DNA from: Methylobacterium sp. J-077
Lineage (GTDB): Bacteria > Pseudomonadota > Alphaproteobacteria > Rhizobiales > Beijerinckiaceae
Assembly: GCF_022829365.1 (NCBI RefSeq)
Contig: NZ_JAKSYJ010000206.1
Location: 1 to 64,000, forward strand
DNA: 64,000 bases
Reading direction: 5' to 3'
Shown: in pieces, positions 27,601 to 35,787 of the stretch
How the letters are laid out: each line of letters begins with the position of its first letter
Position numbering within the stretch: position 1 is the stretch's first letter
The notes under the pieces: generated by a model
The model's database searches: none
Told to the model about the DNA's origin: nothing
The model's input: the letters and a program-made list of their open reading frames with translations, nothing else
Translations under genes and position numbers: made by a program

Positions 27601-28375
27601 CCCGGAGGATCCCGCGCCCGGCCGAAGCCTCGCCGATGGCACGGATCGCCGCTTCGTAGGCGTGCAGATAACGTTCCGCATCCTTGGAGGTGACCGCCGC
27701 CTCGCCGAGCATGTCGTAGGAGTAGGTGAACCCCTTCGCCTCCACGCGCTTCGCGTTGCGCAACGCTTCGGCGATATCGCGCCCGGTGACGAACTGCTCG
27801 CCCATCAGCCGCATGGCGAGGTCCACCGCCTTGCGGATCAGCGGCTCGCCGCCGCGGCCGATCAGCCGGGTGAGCGCCGCCGACAGGCCGGTCTCGCTGC
27901 GCGTTGCCGCGAGCCGGCCGGTGACCAGCAGGCCCCAGGTCGCGGCGTTCACGAACGGCGACGAGCTGTGGCCGAGATGGGCCGCCCAGTCGCCGCCGGC
28001 GATCTTGTCCCGGATCAGCGCGTCGCGGGTGGCGGCATCGGGGATGCGCAGCAGCGCCTCCGCCAGGCACATCAGCGCCACGCCCTCCTGGCTCGACAGG
28101 GCGTATTCATGAATCAGCCCCTCGACGCCGCCGTGCCGAGGCTGGCGGCGCAGGGCCTCGACCAGACGGCGCGCGGTGCCTGCGACGCGCCCGGCCGCGT
28201 CGGGGGACAGGCGCGCGCGATCGAGGAGCGGCGCCATGCATTCCGGCTCGGGCCGCCGACAGGCCGCGACCATGGCGGCCCGGAGGGGCGAGAGGGTCGT
28301 CACCTCGGCCGCGAAGTCCGCGAACGGGTGGCCCTCCTCCGCCGAGGGACGATCCAGAACGCCTGATCGCGGCAT
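24689..28375 (-). CDS. putA: Bifunctional proline dehydrogenase / P5C dehydrogenase
   Basis: The 1228-residue protein converts proline to glutamate in two steps. The FAD proline dehydrogenase domain is at about residues 150-460 ('NIGLNIDAEEADRLDLSL', 'MVRLVKGAYWDSEIKRA', 'LYAPVGTHETLLAYLVRR'-like block). The P5C dehydrogenase domain (about 540-1010) has Glu in 'AETGGQNA', the catalytic Cys in 'SAGQRCSALR' and 'GAVVGVQPFGGSGLSGTG'. An extra C-terminal ALDH-like region is present, as in long type B/C PutA proteins. The N-terminal ribbon-helix-helix repressor domain of E. coli PutA is absent. AAGGGA six bases before the ATG at 28375 sets the start. Confidence 0.96.
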   Translation of the reverse strand: MPRSGVLDRPSAEEGHPFADFAAEVTTLSPLRAAMVAACRRPEPECMAPLLDRARLSPDAAGRVAGTARRLVEALRRQPRHGGVEGLIHEYALSSQEGVALMCLAEALLRIPDAATRDALIRDKIAGGDWAAHLGHSSSPFVNAATWGLLVTGRLAATRSETGLSAALTRLIGRGGEPLIRKAVDLAMRLMGEQFVTGRDIAEALRNAKRVEAKGFTYSYDMLGEAAVTSKDAERYLHAYEAAIRAIGEASAGRGILRGPGISIKLSALHPRYTRSQRVRVMAELAPRVRDLARLARRYNIGLNIDAEEADRLDLSLDILEVLAFDPDLAGWDGLGFVVQAYGKRCPFVIDGLVDLARRSRHRLMVRLVKGAYWDSEIKRAQVDGLPDFPVFTRKLHTDVSYLACARQLLAAPDAVFPQFATHNAQTLASIVEMAGPDFRLGQYEFQCLHGMGEPLYEAVVGPDKLDRPCRIYAPVGTHETLLAYLVRRLLENGANSSFVNRVGDAAVPVEALIADPVAAVEAMPVPGAPHERIALPRDLYAPDRSNAAGLDLADEAVLALLAEHLDESGRTLWRAVPSGADPDSADTPVRNPADHRDGVGSVRSASPAEIEASVARADASAETWGATAPEARAACLRAAADAFEARMPVLIGLIVREAGKSFANAVAEIREAVDFLRYYAAEAERTLDGTHAPLGPIVCIAPWNFPLAIFVGQVAAALAAGNPVLAKPAAETPLIAAEAIRVLHAAGIPEDALQFLPGPGEVGAALIGDARVQGVMFTGSTAIAKTIQRRLAERLTRDGEPVPLVAETGGQNALVVDSSALAEQVVGDVIASAFDSAGQRCSALRILCLQEEIADHTLAMLRSAIRELVVGDPRRLAVDVGPVITRAAAERLDAHIAAMRARGFPVHQVPLPAEAAYGTFVPPTLVEIARVADVAQEVFGPVLHVLRYARRDLDRLLRAIDATGYGLTFGLHTRIDETTDRVLARIGAGNRYVNRNVIGAVVGVQPFGGSGLSGTGPKAGGPLYLGRLLKRPPAAALDGLAGEDGPIQRYAAWLRSRGHGPLAEPVAAMRSIQGADIELAGPVGERNLYALHPRGRVAAIAETECGLLLQLGAILSTGNRAVVLCPDRIFEALTDLPDDVAARVERAANLAQAGDVRAVLYEGDAAGLQAFNRALAERPGPILNVQARTPQALAAGDLYALPGLVEERSTAINTAAAGGNASLMAIG

Positions 28376-28581
28376 GGTTGGTCCCTTGAGCTGCGGCAAC
28401 GCGAGGCCGTCGCGGACCAAGCTACGTCGGTTGCCGCGGATGGTTAAGGGGGCGCCAAGCGACGCCGGGCCGCGCCCGGCGATCTCATTCGCCGCGGTCC
28501 CGGCGCGGGATCCGCGCGCAGGTCCGGGCGATCCGGACGACGAGACGGTGCGGCTGCCAGCGCCATGATACAGAGGCGGCC

Positions 28582-29628
28582 ATGACCGCGATCCTGATCT
28601 ATGGCGCCACGGGCTATACCGGCATGCTGCTCGCCGAACACGCCGCCGCGCAGGGCCTGCGCCCGATCCTGGCCGGGCGCGACCCGGAAAAGCTGCGGCC
28701 GCTCGCCGCCCGGCTCGGGCTCGACTGGCGGGCTGCCCCCCTCGACGATCCGGGCCGCCTCCGGGAGGCGCTCGGCGGCATCGCCGCAGTGATCCACGCG
28801 GCCGGACCGTTCTCGAAGACCGCGCTCCCGATGGCCGAGGCCTGTCTCGCTGCCAAGACGCACTACGTCGACATCACCGGCGAGATCGACGTGCTGGAAT
28901 CGCTCGCCGCCCGGGATGCCGACGCCAAGGCGGCGGGCATCGTCCTGCTGCCTGCGGCGGGATTCGACGTGGTGCCGAGCGATTGCCTCGCCGCCCACGT
29001 CGCGAATCGGCTGCCCGGCGCCACGCATCTGCGGATCTCGATCGGCGGATTCGGTGGCTTCAGCCGGGGGACCGCCCGTACCATGGTCGAGGGCATCGCC
29101 TGGGGGACGCGGGTGCGCCGGGACGGCCGCATCGTCGAATTGCCGAGCCCGCCCCGTGGCAACGCCGATTTCGGCCGCGGCGCCCGGCGCACCGTCGGGC
29201 TCGGCTGGGGCGACGTGTCGAGCGCGTGGTATTCGACCCGGGTGCCCAACATCGCGGTCTATTTCGAGGCCTTCCCCGCCATGGCGGCGGCCGCGGGATT
29301 GCCCGCCGGTCTCAGGCGGATCATCGCCGGCGGCACGGCGCAGCGCCTCATCAACCGCGGCATCGACCGTCTGCCGCCGGGGCCCTCCGAGACAGCGCGG
29401 GCGACGGCGCGCAGCACCTTTTTGGCCGAGGCCTGGGACGCGTCCGGCAACCGCTCGGCGAGCCGCATGGAAACCCCCGAGGGCTACACGCTGACGGTCC
29501 TGACCGCCCTGGAATCCGCCCGACGCGTGTCCTCCGGAGCCGTGGCGGCCGGGTTCCAAACCCCGGTCACCGCCTTCGGGCCGGATTTCATCTTGGGGTT
29601 TCCGAACGTCGTGCGGACGGATCTCTGA
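28582..29628 (+). CDS. Saccharopine dehydrogenase-like NAD(P)-binding protein
   Basis: The 348-residue protein has an N-terminal Rossmann fold ('AILIYGATGYTGMLLAEHA') and the saccharopine dehydrogenase/trans-acting enoyl reductase layout ('VIHAAGPFSKTALPMAEACL', 'HYVDITGEIDVLE', 'GFDVVPSDCLAAHV'). It acts in the cytoplasm, probably as an oxidoreductase, but whether it works on saccharopine-like amino acids or lipid intermediates cannot be told. It is divergent from putA, with 206 bases between starts, and convergent with the UxaA-type gene ending at 29641. Confidence 0.82.
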   Translation: MTAILIYGATGYTGMLLAEHAAAQGLRPILAGRDPEKLRPLAARLGLDWRAAPLDDPGRLREALGGIAAVIHAAGPFSKTALPMAEACLAAKTHYVDITGEIDVLESLAARDADAKAAGIVLLPAAGFDVVPSDCLAAHVANRLPGATHLRISIGGFGGFSRGTARTMVEGIAWGTRVRRDGRIVELPSPPRGNADFGRGARRTVGLGWGDVSSAWYSTRVPNIAVYFEAFPAMAAAAGLPAGLRRIIAGGTAQRLINRGIDRLPPGPSETARATARSTFLAEAWDASGNRSASRMETPEGYTLTVLTALESARRVSSGAVAAGFQTPVTAFGPDFILGFPNVVRTDL

Positions 29629-29640
29629 GCGGCCTTCGCA

Positions 29641-31164
29641 TCACACCGTCGCGCCGAGCTGCCACGGCGCGAATTCCGACGATCCGAAGTCGAACTGCTC
29701 GCTCTTGGTCCGCTCACCGCTCGCCACCCGCAGGATCAGCTCGAAGATCCTTTGGCCCGCCTGCGCGACGCTTTCCTCACCGTCGAGGATCGTGCCGCAA
29801 TTGACGTCCATGTCCTCCTCCAGCCGCCTGTACATCGCCGAGTTGGTGGCGATCTTGATCGACGGCGACGGCTTGCAGCCGAACACGCTGCCGCGCCCGG
29901 TGGTGAAGCACACGAGGTTCGCGCCGCCGGCCACCTGCCCGGTCGCGGAGACCGGGTCGTAGCCGGGGGTGTCCATGAACACGAAGCCCTTGGCAGTGAC
30001 CGGATCGGCATAGCGCACCACGTCGACCAGGTTGGTGCTGCCGGCCTTGGCCATGGCGCCGAGCGACTTCTCCAGGATCGTGGTCAGGCCGCCGGCCTTG
30101 TTGCCCGGCGACGGGTTGGCGTCGATCTCCGAGCCCTCCCGGCGGGTATACTCCTCCCACCAGCGCATCAGGTCCACGAGCTTCTGGCCGACGAGCGGGC
30201 TGACCGCGCGCCGGGTGAACAGGTGCTCGGCCCCGTAGGTCTCGGTGGTCTCCGACAGGATCACCGTGCCGCCGTTCTCGACAACGCGGTCGCTGGCGAT
30301 CCCGAGCGCCGGGTTGGCCGAGACGCCGGAATAGCCGTCCGAGCCGCCACATTGGAGGGCGAGGATCAACTCGCTCGCCGGCACGGTCTCCCGGCGGACC
30401 ACGTCGGCCTCGGCCAGAATGCCGCTGACGAATTCGATGCCGGCCTCGACGGTCTTGCGGGTGCCGCCGAGCGACTGGATGTTCATGCTGCGGATCCGGT
30501 CGCCGAGGCCCTGCTCTTCCAGGAAGGCGCCGATCTGGTTCACCTCGCAGCCGAGCCCGATCATCACGATGTGCGAGAAGTTGACGTGCCGGGCATAGCC
30601 CGCGAGCGTCCGGCGCAGGAGCTTCAGCGGCTCGCCCATCGCCATGCCGCAGCCGGTCTTGTGGGTCAGCGCCACGACGCCGTCGACATTCGGATAGGGG
30701 GCGAGCGGATCGAGGCCCAGGATCGGGTGGCGCCGGAACGCGTCGGCGATCAGGTCGGCGACGTGGGCGCTGCAATTCACCGAGGTCAGGATGCCGACAT
30801 AGTTGCGCGTCGCCACCCGCCCGTCCGGGCGGCGGATGCCCTGGAAGGTGGCCGGCGGCGTGATCAGCCGGGTGGGCCGGGCATCGACCCCGAAGGCGTA
30901 GTCGCGGGCGAATTCGCCCATGCCGAGGTTGTGCACGTGGACATGCCGGCCGGCGGCGATGTCGTCCTTGGCGAAGCCGATGATCTGCCCGTACTTGGTC
31001 ACCGCCTCCCCGGAGCGGTGCGGGCGCACCGCGACCTTGTGGCCGGGCGGGATCCGCTCGGCGGCGGTGACGCCCGGGGCCACCGGTGTGCCTGGCTCGA
31101 TCGCGGCCCTGGCGACCACGACGCCGTCGTCCGGCCGCAAGGTGATGACGGGATAGGCGGACAT
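29641..31164 (-). CDS. uxaA: UxaA family altronate/galactarate-type dehydratase
   Basis: The 507-residue protein combines an N-terminal SAF domain (about residues 1-90) and a C-terminal UxaA catalytic domain. Conserved stretches include 'YVGILTSVNCSAHVAD', 'HKTGCGMAMGEPL', 'MIGLGCEVNQIG', 'ALQCGGSDGYSGVSANPALG' and 'SPGNKAGGLTTI'. These enzymes remove water from altronate, galactarate or related sugar acids using iron. The frame is open far upstream, but AGGAG seven bases before the ATG at 31164 gives the right length. It is the last gene of a three-gene operon with an MFS sugar-acid transporter and an Ldh2-type dehydrogenase. The exact substrate is not certain. Confidence 0.88.
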   Translation of the reverse strand: MSAYPVITLRPDDGVVVARAAIEPGTPVAPGVTAAERIPPGHKVAVRPHRSGEAVTKYGQIIGFAKDDIAAGRHVHVHNLGMGEFARDYAFGVDARPTRLITPPATFQGIRRPDGRVATRNYVGILTSVNCSAHVADLIADAFRRHPILGLDPLAPYPNVDGVVALTHKTGCGMAMGEPLKLLRRTLAGYARHVNFSHIVMIGLGCEVNQIGAFLEEQGLGDRIRSMNIQSLGGTRKTVEAGIEFVSGILAEADVVRRETVPASELILALQCGGSDGYSGVSANPALGIASDRVVENGGTVILSETTETYGAEHLFTRRAVSPLVGQKLVDLMRWWEEYTRREGSEIDANPSPGNKAGGLTTILEKSLGAMAKAGSTNLVDVVRYADPVTAKGFVFMDTPGYDPVSATGQVAGGANLVCFTTGRGSVFGCKPSPSIKIATNSAMYRRLEEDMDVNCGTILDGEESVAQAGQRIFELILRVASGERTKSEQFDFGSSEFAPWQLGATV

Positions 31165-31214
31165 CGCTTGCTCCTGAAGACCTGGGCCAGACGTGTCGTT
31201 GTGGATCATGGGGC

Positions 31215-32525
31215 TCACCGGGCAGCCTCGGATTGCAGGGCCGGCGCTCCGGCCTCCCGGACCGGCAGCGGCGCGATCTCGCCGACGACGAACAGGTAGA
31301 TAACGGCGCCGAGCAGGCAGAAGCCGCCCGCGACCATCAGGGGGATCGCGAACGAGCCCTGCGTGATCGTCAGCATGAACCCCGTGAAGGTGGTGGTCAC
31401 GATGCCGGCGACGTTCGAGGCGAAGTTCTGGATGCCGCCGATCGACGCGACATGGGCTGGCGTCGGCGCCACGTCTCCGGGCAGCGCCCAGATCGAGGCC
31501 GCCGTGAAGGCCAGGCTGCCATAGGCCACCGCGAAGCACAGCAGCGCCACGTAGACGTTCGGGGCGATGATCGACAGGGTGATCACCGAGGACATCAGCA
31601 TGCCGCCGACCAGGCAGGTCTTGCGCGCCGCCGTGAGGCTCCAGCCCCGCCGGTAGAGGGCGTCCGAGGCGAAGCCGCCGAGCCAGCCCGCCGGGATCGA
31701 GGCCAGCGCCGGCAGGCTGCCGAGGGTGCCGAGCTCGGCGAGCGAGAAGCCCCGGGCCTTCACCAGGTAGGTCGGGAACCACGTGATGAAGAAGTAGATC
31801 ACGAAGTTCAGGCAGAAGAACCCGGCCATCATCCCCCAGATGGTCCGGTAGCGGAACAGTGAGAGCCACGGCACCTGCTCCTGGGCGTCGACAGCCCCGG
31901 CCGCCTGCGGCCGCTCCTGCGCCGCCCGGAGCCGGGCCAATTCCACGGGCGAGACATCGGGGTGGTTTTCCGGCTCGCGGTAGAGCCACATCCAGACGAT
32001 CGCCCAGACGAAGCCGAGCAGGCCGGTGACGATGAAGGATTCGCGCCAGCCGAGGGTGGCGATGATCCACGCGACCATGGGGATCGCCAGCGCCGAGCCG
32101 ACCCGCGAGCCGCTGTCGAAGATGCTGCTGGCGAAGCTCCGCTCGCTGCGCGGGAACCAGGAGGCCGCGACCTTGGCAAACGACGGGTAGGCCCCGGCCT
32201 CGCCGACGCCGAGCAGCATCCGCAGGCCGAGCAGCGAGAGGAAGCCGCGTCCGGCCGCGGTCAGCGCCGTGCACAGCGACCACCACGTCACCGCCACCAC
32301 CAGCGAAAGACGCGGTCCGACCCGGTCGGCGACGTAGCCGAAGGGCAGCTGCATCACTGCGTAGGTCCAGAAGAAGCCCGACAGGATCAGACCCATGTCG
32401 GTAGCGCTGAGTCCCAACTCCTTCGACATGGCGGGCGCGGCCACCGCCAGGTTGGCGCGGTCGATGTAGTTGATGGCGTTGGCGGCCATGCAGAGGCCGA
32501 TCATGAGCCAGCGCAGTCTGGGCAT
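31215..32525 (-). CDS. MFS transporter, sugar-acid (hexuronate-type) family
   Basis: The 436-residue protein has about twelve membrane helices and anion:cation symporter (ACS) family signatures: 'NAINYIDRANLAVAAPAM', 'GFFWTYAVMQLPFGYVADR', 'RMLLGVGEAGAYPSFAKVAA'. ACS members (ExuT, GudP, DgoT) import hexuronates, glucarate/galactarate or galactonate with protons. GGGAGG precedes the ATG. It lies between the dehydrogenase and UxaA genes, with gaps of 64 and 50 bases, so it very probably imports the substrate of these enzymes. Confidence 0.9.
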   Translation of the reverse strand: MPRLRWLMIGLCMAANAINYIDRANLAVAAPAMSKELGLSATDMGLILSGFFWTYAVMQLPFGYVADRVGPRLSLVVAVTWWSLCTALTAAGRGFLSLLGLRMLLGVGEAGAYPSFAKVAASWFPRSERSFASSIFDSGSRVGSALAIPMVAWIIATLGWRESFIVTGLLGFVWAIVWMWLYREPENHPDVSPVELARLRAAQERPQAAGAVDAQEQVPWLSLFRYRTIWGMMAGFFCLNFVIYFFITWFPTYLVKARGFSLAELGTLGSLPALASIPAGWLGGFASDALYRRGWSLTAARKTCLVGGMLMSSVITLSIIAPNVYVALLCFAVAYGSLAFTAASIWALPGDVAPTPAHVASIGGIQNFASNVAGIVTTTFTGFMLTITQGSFAIPLMVAGGFCLLGAVIYLFVVGEIAPLPVREAGAPALQSEAAR

Positions 32526-32589
32526 CGTATCCTCCCGGATTTCGGCGCGGCGTCCCCGTTATGGCCGGGGTATCGCCGCCGGCGTCGCG

Positions 32590-33660
32590 TCAGTCGCGAT
32601 AGGCGTCCCCGTCCAGCCCGTGCGGCCGGCCTGCGGCGAGCAGCGTCTCCCAGACCGGTTCCGGCAGCGGCACGCCCTCGGCGATGCGCTGCGCCCGGGT
32701 GCGGCGCTCCGGCTCGCCGGGCAGCAGCACCTCGGCGCCGGGCATCGGCCGGGCGCTCTTGAAGAACTCGAGATAGGTCCGGGCCTCGTCGGCCATGGCA
32801 TGCTCGGTGCCGAACACTTTTGGGGTGACGTAGATCGACAGCATGCCGTTGCAGATCCGCCGCCGGCCCGGCCCCGCGGTGCCGGAGCCGGTGAGCGCGC
32901 CGGCGAGCAACTCGCACATCAGCGCCAGGCCCGAGCCCTTGTGCTCGCCGAAGGCACGGATCGCGCCCGCGCCCCGCTGGTTGTCGCGCTCGACCCCGTC
33001 GAGGGGGCCGAACAGGATCGCCGGATCGCTGCTCAGCCGTCCGTCCGGCTCGACCAGGGCGCCCTCGGGGAGCGCCTTGCCGCCCCGCGAGGCCACCAGA
33101 ACCTTGCCCTCGGCCACCAGGGAGGTGGCGAAATCGAGGATGATCGGCTCGGCCCCCTGCACCGGGAATCCGGCCGCGAACGGCGCCGTGGAGAAGCGTC
33201 GCTCCACGGAGCCGAACGGCGCCACCAGCAGGCTGCCCGCCACGTTGACGAAATGCACCGAGACCAGCCCGGCTGCGGCCGCCCGCTCGGCCCATTCGCC
33301 GATCCGTCCGAGATGCCCGGCATGCCGGAGGGCGATGACCGCGACGCCGTTGTCCCGGGCCTTGGCGATGCCGAGATCGGTGGCGAAGGGGCCGGCGGTC
33401 TGCCCGAACCCGTAGCCCGCATCGACCAGCGCGAAGGACGGGGCGTCGCTGACGATCTCGGGCGTTCGGCCGGCTTCGACCTCGCCCTCCCGCAGCCATT
33501 CCACGTAGCGCGTGACGCGGACGACCCCGTGGCTGTCGTGGCCGGTGAGGTTGGCGGCGACGAGAAAGCGGCCGATCCGCTCGGCCTCGTCCGCCGCGCA
33601 GCCCTCGCGCATGAAGATGTCCCGCACGTAGGCGGACAGCCTGTCGGCCGCGATCCGCAT
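32590..33660 (-). CDS. Malate/L-lactate dehydrogenase (Ldh2) family oxidoreductase
   Basis: The 356-residue protein is of the Ldh2/MDH2/YlbC family of NAD(P)-dependent oxidoreductases, a fold unrelated to the Rossmann dehydrogenases. Typical segments are 'NLTGHDSHGVVRVTRYVEWL', 'ALRHAGHLGRIGEWAE', 'PIILDFATSLVAEGKVLVA' and 'FGEHKGSGLALMCELLAGAL'. Members oxidise 2-hydroxy acids or reduce 2-oxo acids such as sulfolactate, ureidoglycolate or 2,3-diketogulonate. GGGAGG before the ATG at 33660 fixes the start. It is the first gene of the operon with the MFS transporter and the UxaA-type dehydratase, which points to sugar-acid use. Confidence 0.88.
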   Translation of the reverse strand: MRIAADRLSAYVRDIFMREGCAADEAERIGRFLVAANLTGHDSHGVVRVTRYVEWLREGEVEAGRTPEIVSDAPSFALVDAGYGFGQTAGPFATDLGIAKARDNGVAVIALRHAGHLGRIGEWAERAAAAGLVSVHFVNVAGSLLVAPFGSVERRFSTAPFAAGFPVQGAEPIILDFATSLVAEGKVLVASRGGKALPEGALVEPDGRLSSDPAILFGPLDGVERDNQRGAGAIRAFGEHKGSGLALMCELLAGALTGSGTAGPGRRRICNGMLSIYVTPKVFGTEHAMADEARTYLEFFKSARPMPGAEVLLPGEPERRTRAQRIAEGVPLPEPVWETLLAAGRPHGLDGDAYRD

Positions 33661-33776
33661 CGTGGTTCCTCCCTGGGCCGCGCCTCGCAGGGCGCGTGCC
33701 GAACGAGTCTAGCGCCGCCGCCGCCGCCGGGCGAGCGCCCCGGGTGACGCCGGGGCCGCGATGTCGTCCGGTCGGA

Positions 33777-34493
33777 TCAGGAAATCTCGCGGACCAGCTT
33801 GGCGATGAGCGCCCGGCCGAAGGCCTCAAAGCTCTCGGCCGTCATGACGAACGCCCCCTCGCCGCCGATCACGGTCTCACGATAGTAGGCGGCGAGCCCG
33901 TCGGGGGGATTGGTGTGCTCCTTCAGGTAGCCCGGCATCCCGAAGGGGTCGGTGAGGATGACGATGCCGTTGACCGTCGTGCCCAAGGCCACCGCGGCGT
34001 CCCGGGCCTCGGCGATCGCGCGGCCGGAATTGCTGGTCCCGTCGCCGGAGATGTCGATGACGGTCCGTTCGGCGCGGTAGGGCGAGCGGTCGAGCAGCAT
34101 GGAGGCGAAGCCGATCGCCGATCCGATGGCGGTCCGGCCGTAGAACGGGCGCGTCACCGCGGCGAGGCGCGCCGCGAAGGTGGCGGCATCTGCGGCCGAA
34201 GCAATGATCATCCAGTCGACCGCGACCTGCTGTTCCCCGGGGCCTGCCCAGTCGAACAACGCCACCGCGATGCGCCCGCGCTTGCCCTCGGCGATCGCCC
34301 GCAGGACGTGCGGATTGCCGAAGGCTTCGGCGTAGCCCTGCCGTTCCAGATCGAACCGGGCCGCGCTGATGCTCAGCGAGACATCGACCGCGAGCACGAG
34401 GAGAACGTCGACCCCGGTCTCGGCGGCGGCGGCCCGCCGGCCCGCCAGCGACAACGCGGCGAGCATCCCAGACAGCAGATGGCGTCGCCGCAT
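33777..34493 (-). CDS. DUF1194 (von Willebrand A-like) secreted protein
   Basis: The 238-residue protein has a signal sequence ('MRRRHLLSGMLAALSLAGRRAAA') and a DUF1194 domain, a von Willebrand A-like fold with a MIDAS-type 'VDVSLSIS' motif, and 'FYGRTAIGSAIGF' and 'VIDISGDGTSNSG' segments. It is predicted to be periplasmic and to bind a divalent metal. Proteins of this family are widespread in Alphaproteobacteria with unknown role. A GTG three codons upstream is an alternative start. Confidence 0.82.
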   Translation of the reverse strand: MRRRHLLSGMLAALSLAGRRAAAAETGVDVLLVLAVDVSLSISAARFDLERQGYAEAFGNPHVLRAIAEGKRGRIAVALFDWAGPGEQQVAVDWMIIASAADAATFAARLAAVTRPFYGRTAIGSAIGFASMLLDRSPYRAERTVIDISGDGTSNSGRAIAEARDAAVALGTTVNGIVILTDPFGMPGYLKEHTNPPDGLAAYYRETVIGGEGAFVMTAESFEAFGRALIAKLVREIS

Positions 34494-34775
34494 GGCCGAC
34501 ACTCGGTGATGGGCGCCCGCACGGTACGGCCGACGGCCTCACGCATGCAACGAGCCTGCCGCCGCGGTGGTTCGATGCCGCGGAGCACCGTGCCTGGGGC
34601 GCGCCAGAATGACGGATCCGTCGTTGATGCTGGATGAGGAGTTCCTGCGGGAAGGTTCCGTCCGATCCGCGGCAGGCGACGCCGCCTTCGGTCGCAGCGG
34701 ACGCGGATCAATCCGCTCTATCTGGGCCCGGAACGGTGCATCAGGCGCCGGATCCCCGAAAGCTCGAAACCGACA

Positions 34776-34997
34776 ATGCGCATCTTCACCTGGATTGGCC
34801 GCGTCACGGAAACCCTCGTCGTGGGCGGCGTAACCGGCACCGTTGCCCTGACCAGCCGCCTCCTCGATGGGACCATCAGGCTCGTTGGCCGATCCTCCGA
34901 GCGCCTGGATGCGAAGCTCGGCGCTCTTGCACAGGCTTCGGAGGAGCGCCGTCGCCGGCAGGGACGGCGCCCGCTCGATCCGATCACCCTGCGATAG
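34776..34997 (+). CDS. Small amphipathic hypothetical protein
   Basis: The 73-residue protein has a Gly/Val/Thr-rich N-terminal half ('WIGRVTETLVVGGVTGTVAL') that could be a short membrane-associated helix. A basic Arg-rich tail follows. There is no strong Shine-Dalgarno sequence, and no family is recognised. It converges with the DUF1223 gene (stop at 35007). The coding-like sequence and position in an otherwise empty gap make it plausible but not certain. Confidence 0.4.
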   Translation: MRIFTWIGRVTETLVVGGVTGTVALTSRLLDGTIRLVGRSSERLDAKLGALAQASEERRRRQGRRPLDPITLR

Positions 34998-35006
34998 GCG
35001 GACGCC

Positions 35007-35780
35007 CTACAGGCCCGGGCCCTTGGCGGCGCCGAGGATGCGGCCGGGGCGTCCCTCCGCGGTGCCCTGGACCAGGATCACCCAGCTGTCGGCCTCGGCA
35101 ATCTCCGCCAGATTGCAGGGCACGTCGAAGTGCGTCGGCTGGCCGGTCCAGGGACCGAGGCGCTGCATGCCGCGCACGACGTTGACGTAGGTCGCCGTCC
35201 GGCCGCCATTCTCACCACCTTGGATGGCGATGGCCCGGCTGCGCAGCACCGGCACCAGCCAGACATCGCCGCGCGCCTCGGTTCGGACCTCCGGAGCGGC
35301 GCCGACTTCGACGGTGATCCGGTCACCGTGCATCTCGCCGCGGACCGGAATCGGCAGCCCGCCGCGCTGCGTCGCCTCGCGCATCAAACGTTCGAGGGCC
35401 TGACGGTCGGAACCCACCGCGAAGCCACTGCCGTCGACCACGACCTGCGGCGTGAACACCTGCCGGGCGCCGCGCGCACGGGCATAGGCACGCTGGCGCT
35501 CAGTCAGGGGCCGCAACGCCAGGGTGTCCTTCCAACCGAGGTAGTCCCAGTAGGTCACCGGCAGGGTAAGCGCGACCACGCCAGGCTGGTGGGATAGGTC
35601 GCGGATGACCGGATCGGCACCCCGGCAGGCGCCGCAGCCCTGGCTGGTGAACAGCTCCACCACGGCGCGAACCGGCTCCGCCCGCGCCTGCGCCGCAGCC
35701 GAGACCGCGCAGAGCAGCGCGGCGGCGCTGAGCGCGCGGATTTCGCCGGTCCGGGTACGGGCGCGGGGCCGATGCGTCAT
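35007..35780 (-). CDS. DUF1223 thioredoxin-like secreted protein
   Basis: The 257-residue protein has a signal peptide ('LSAAALLCAVSAAAQARA') and a DUF1223 domain with a thioredoxin-like fold. It includes 'VVELFTSQGCGACRGADPVI' with a CxxC redox motif, 'LPVTYWDYLGWKD' and 'QVFTPQVVVDG'. It is probably periplasmic and thiol-reactive; the substrate is unknown. It sits just downstream of the lipid A acyltransferase gene (36804-35788) with only seven bases between them, so both are probably in the same operon. Confidence 0.85.
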   Translation of the reverse strand: MTHRPRARTRTGEIRALSAAALLCAVSAAAQARAEPVRAVVELFTSQGCGACRGADPVIRDLSHQPGVVALTLPVTYWDYLGWKDTLALRPLTERQRAYARARGARQVFTPQVVVDGSGFAVGSDRQALERLMREATQRGGLPIPVRGEMHGDRITVEVGAAPEVRTEARGDVWLVPVLRSRAIAIQGGENGGRTATYVNVVRGMQRLGPWTGQPTHFDVPCNLAEIAEADSWVILVQGTAEGRPGRILGAAKGPGL

Positions 35781-35787
35781 CGGACCA

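Noticed and set aside
31165..32286. N-terminal extension of the UxaA frame up to 32286
   Set aside because: These codons are the out-of-frame MFS transporter gene; the UxaA start at 31164 has a clear ribosome site.
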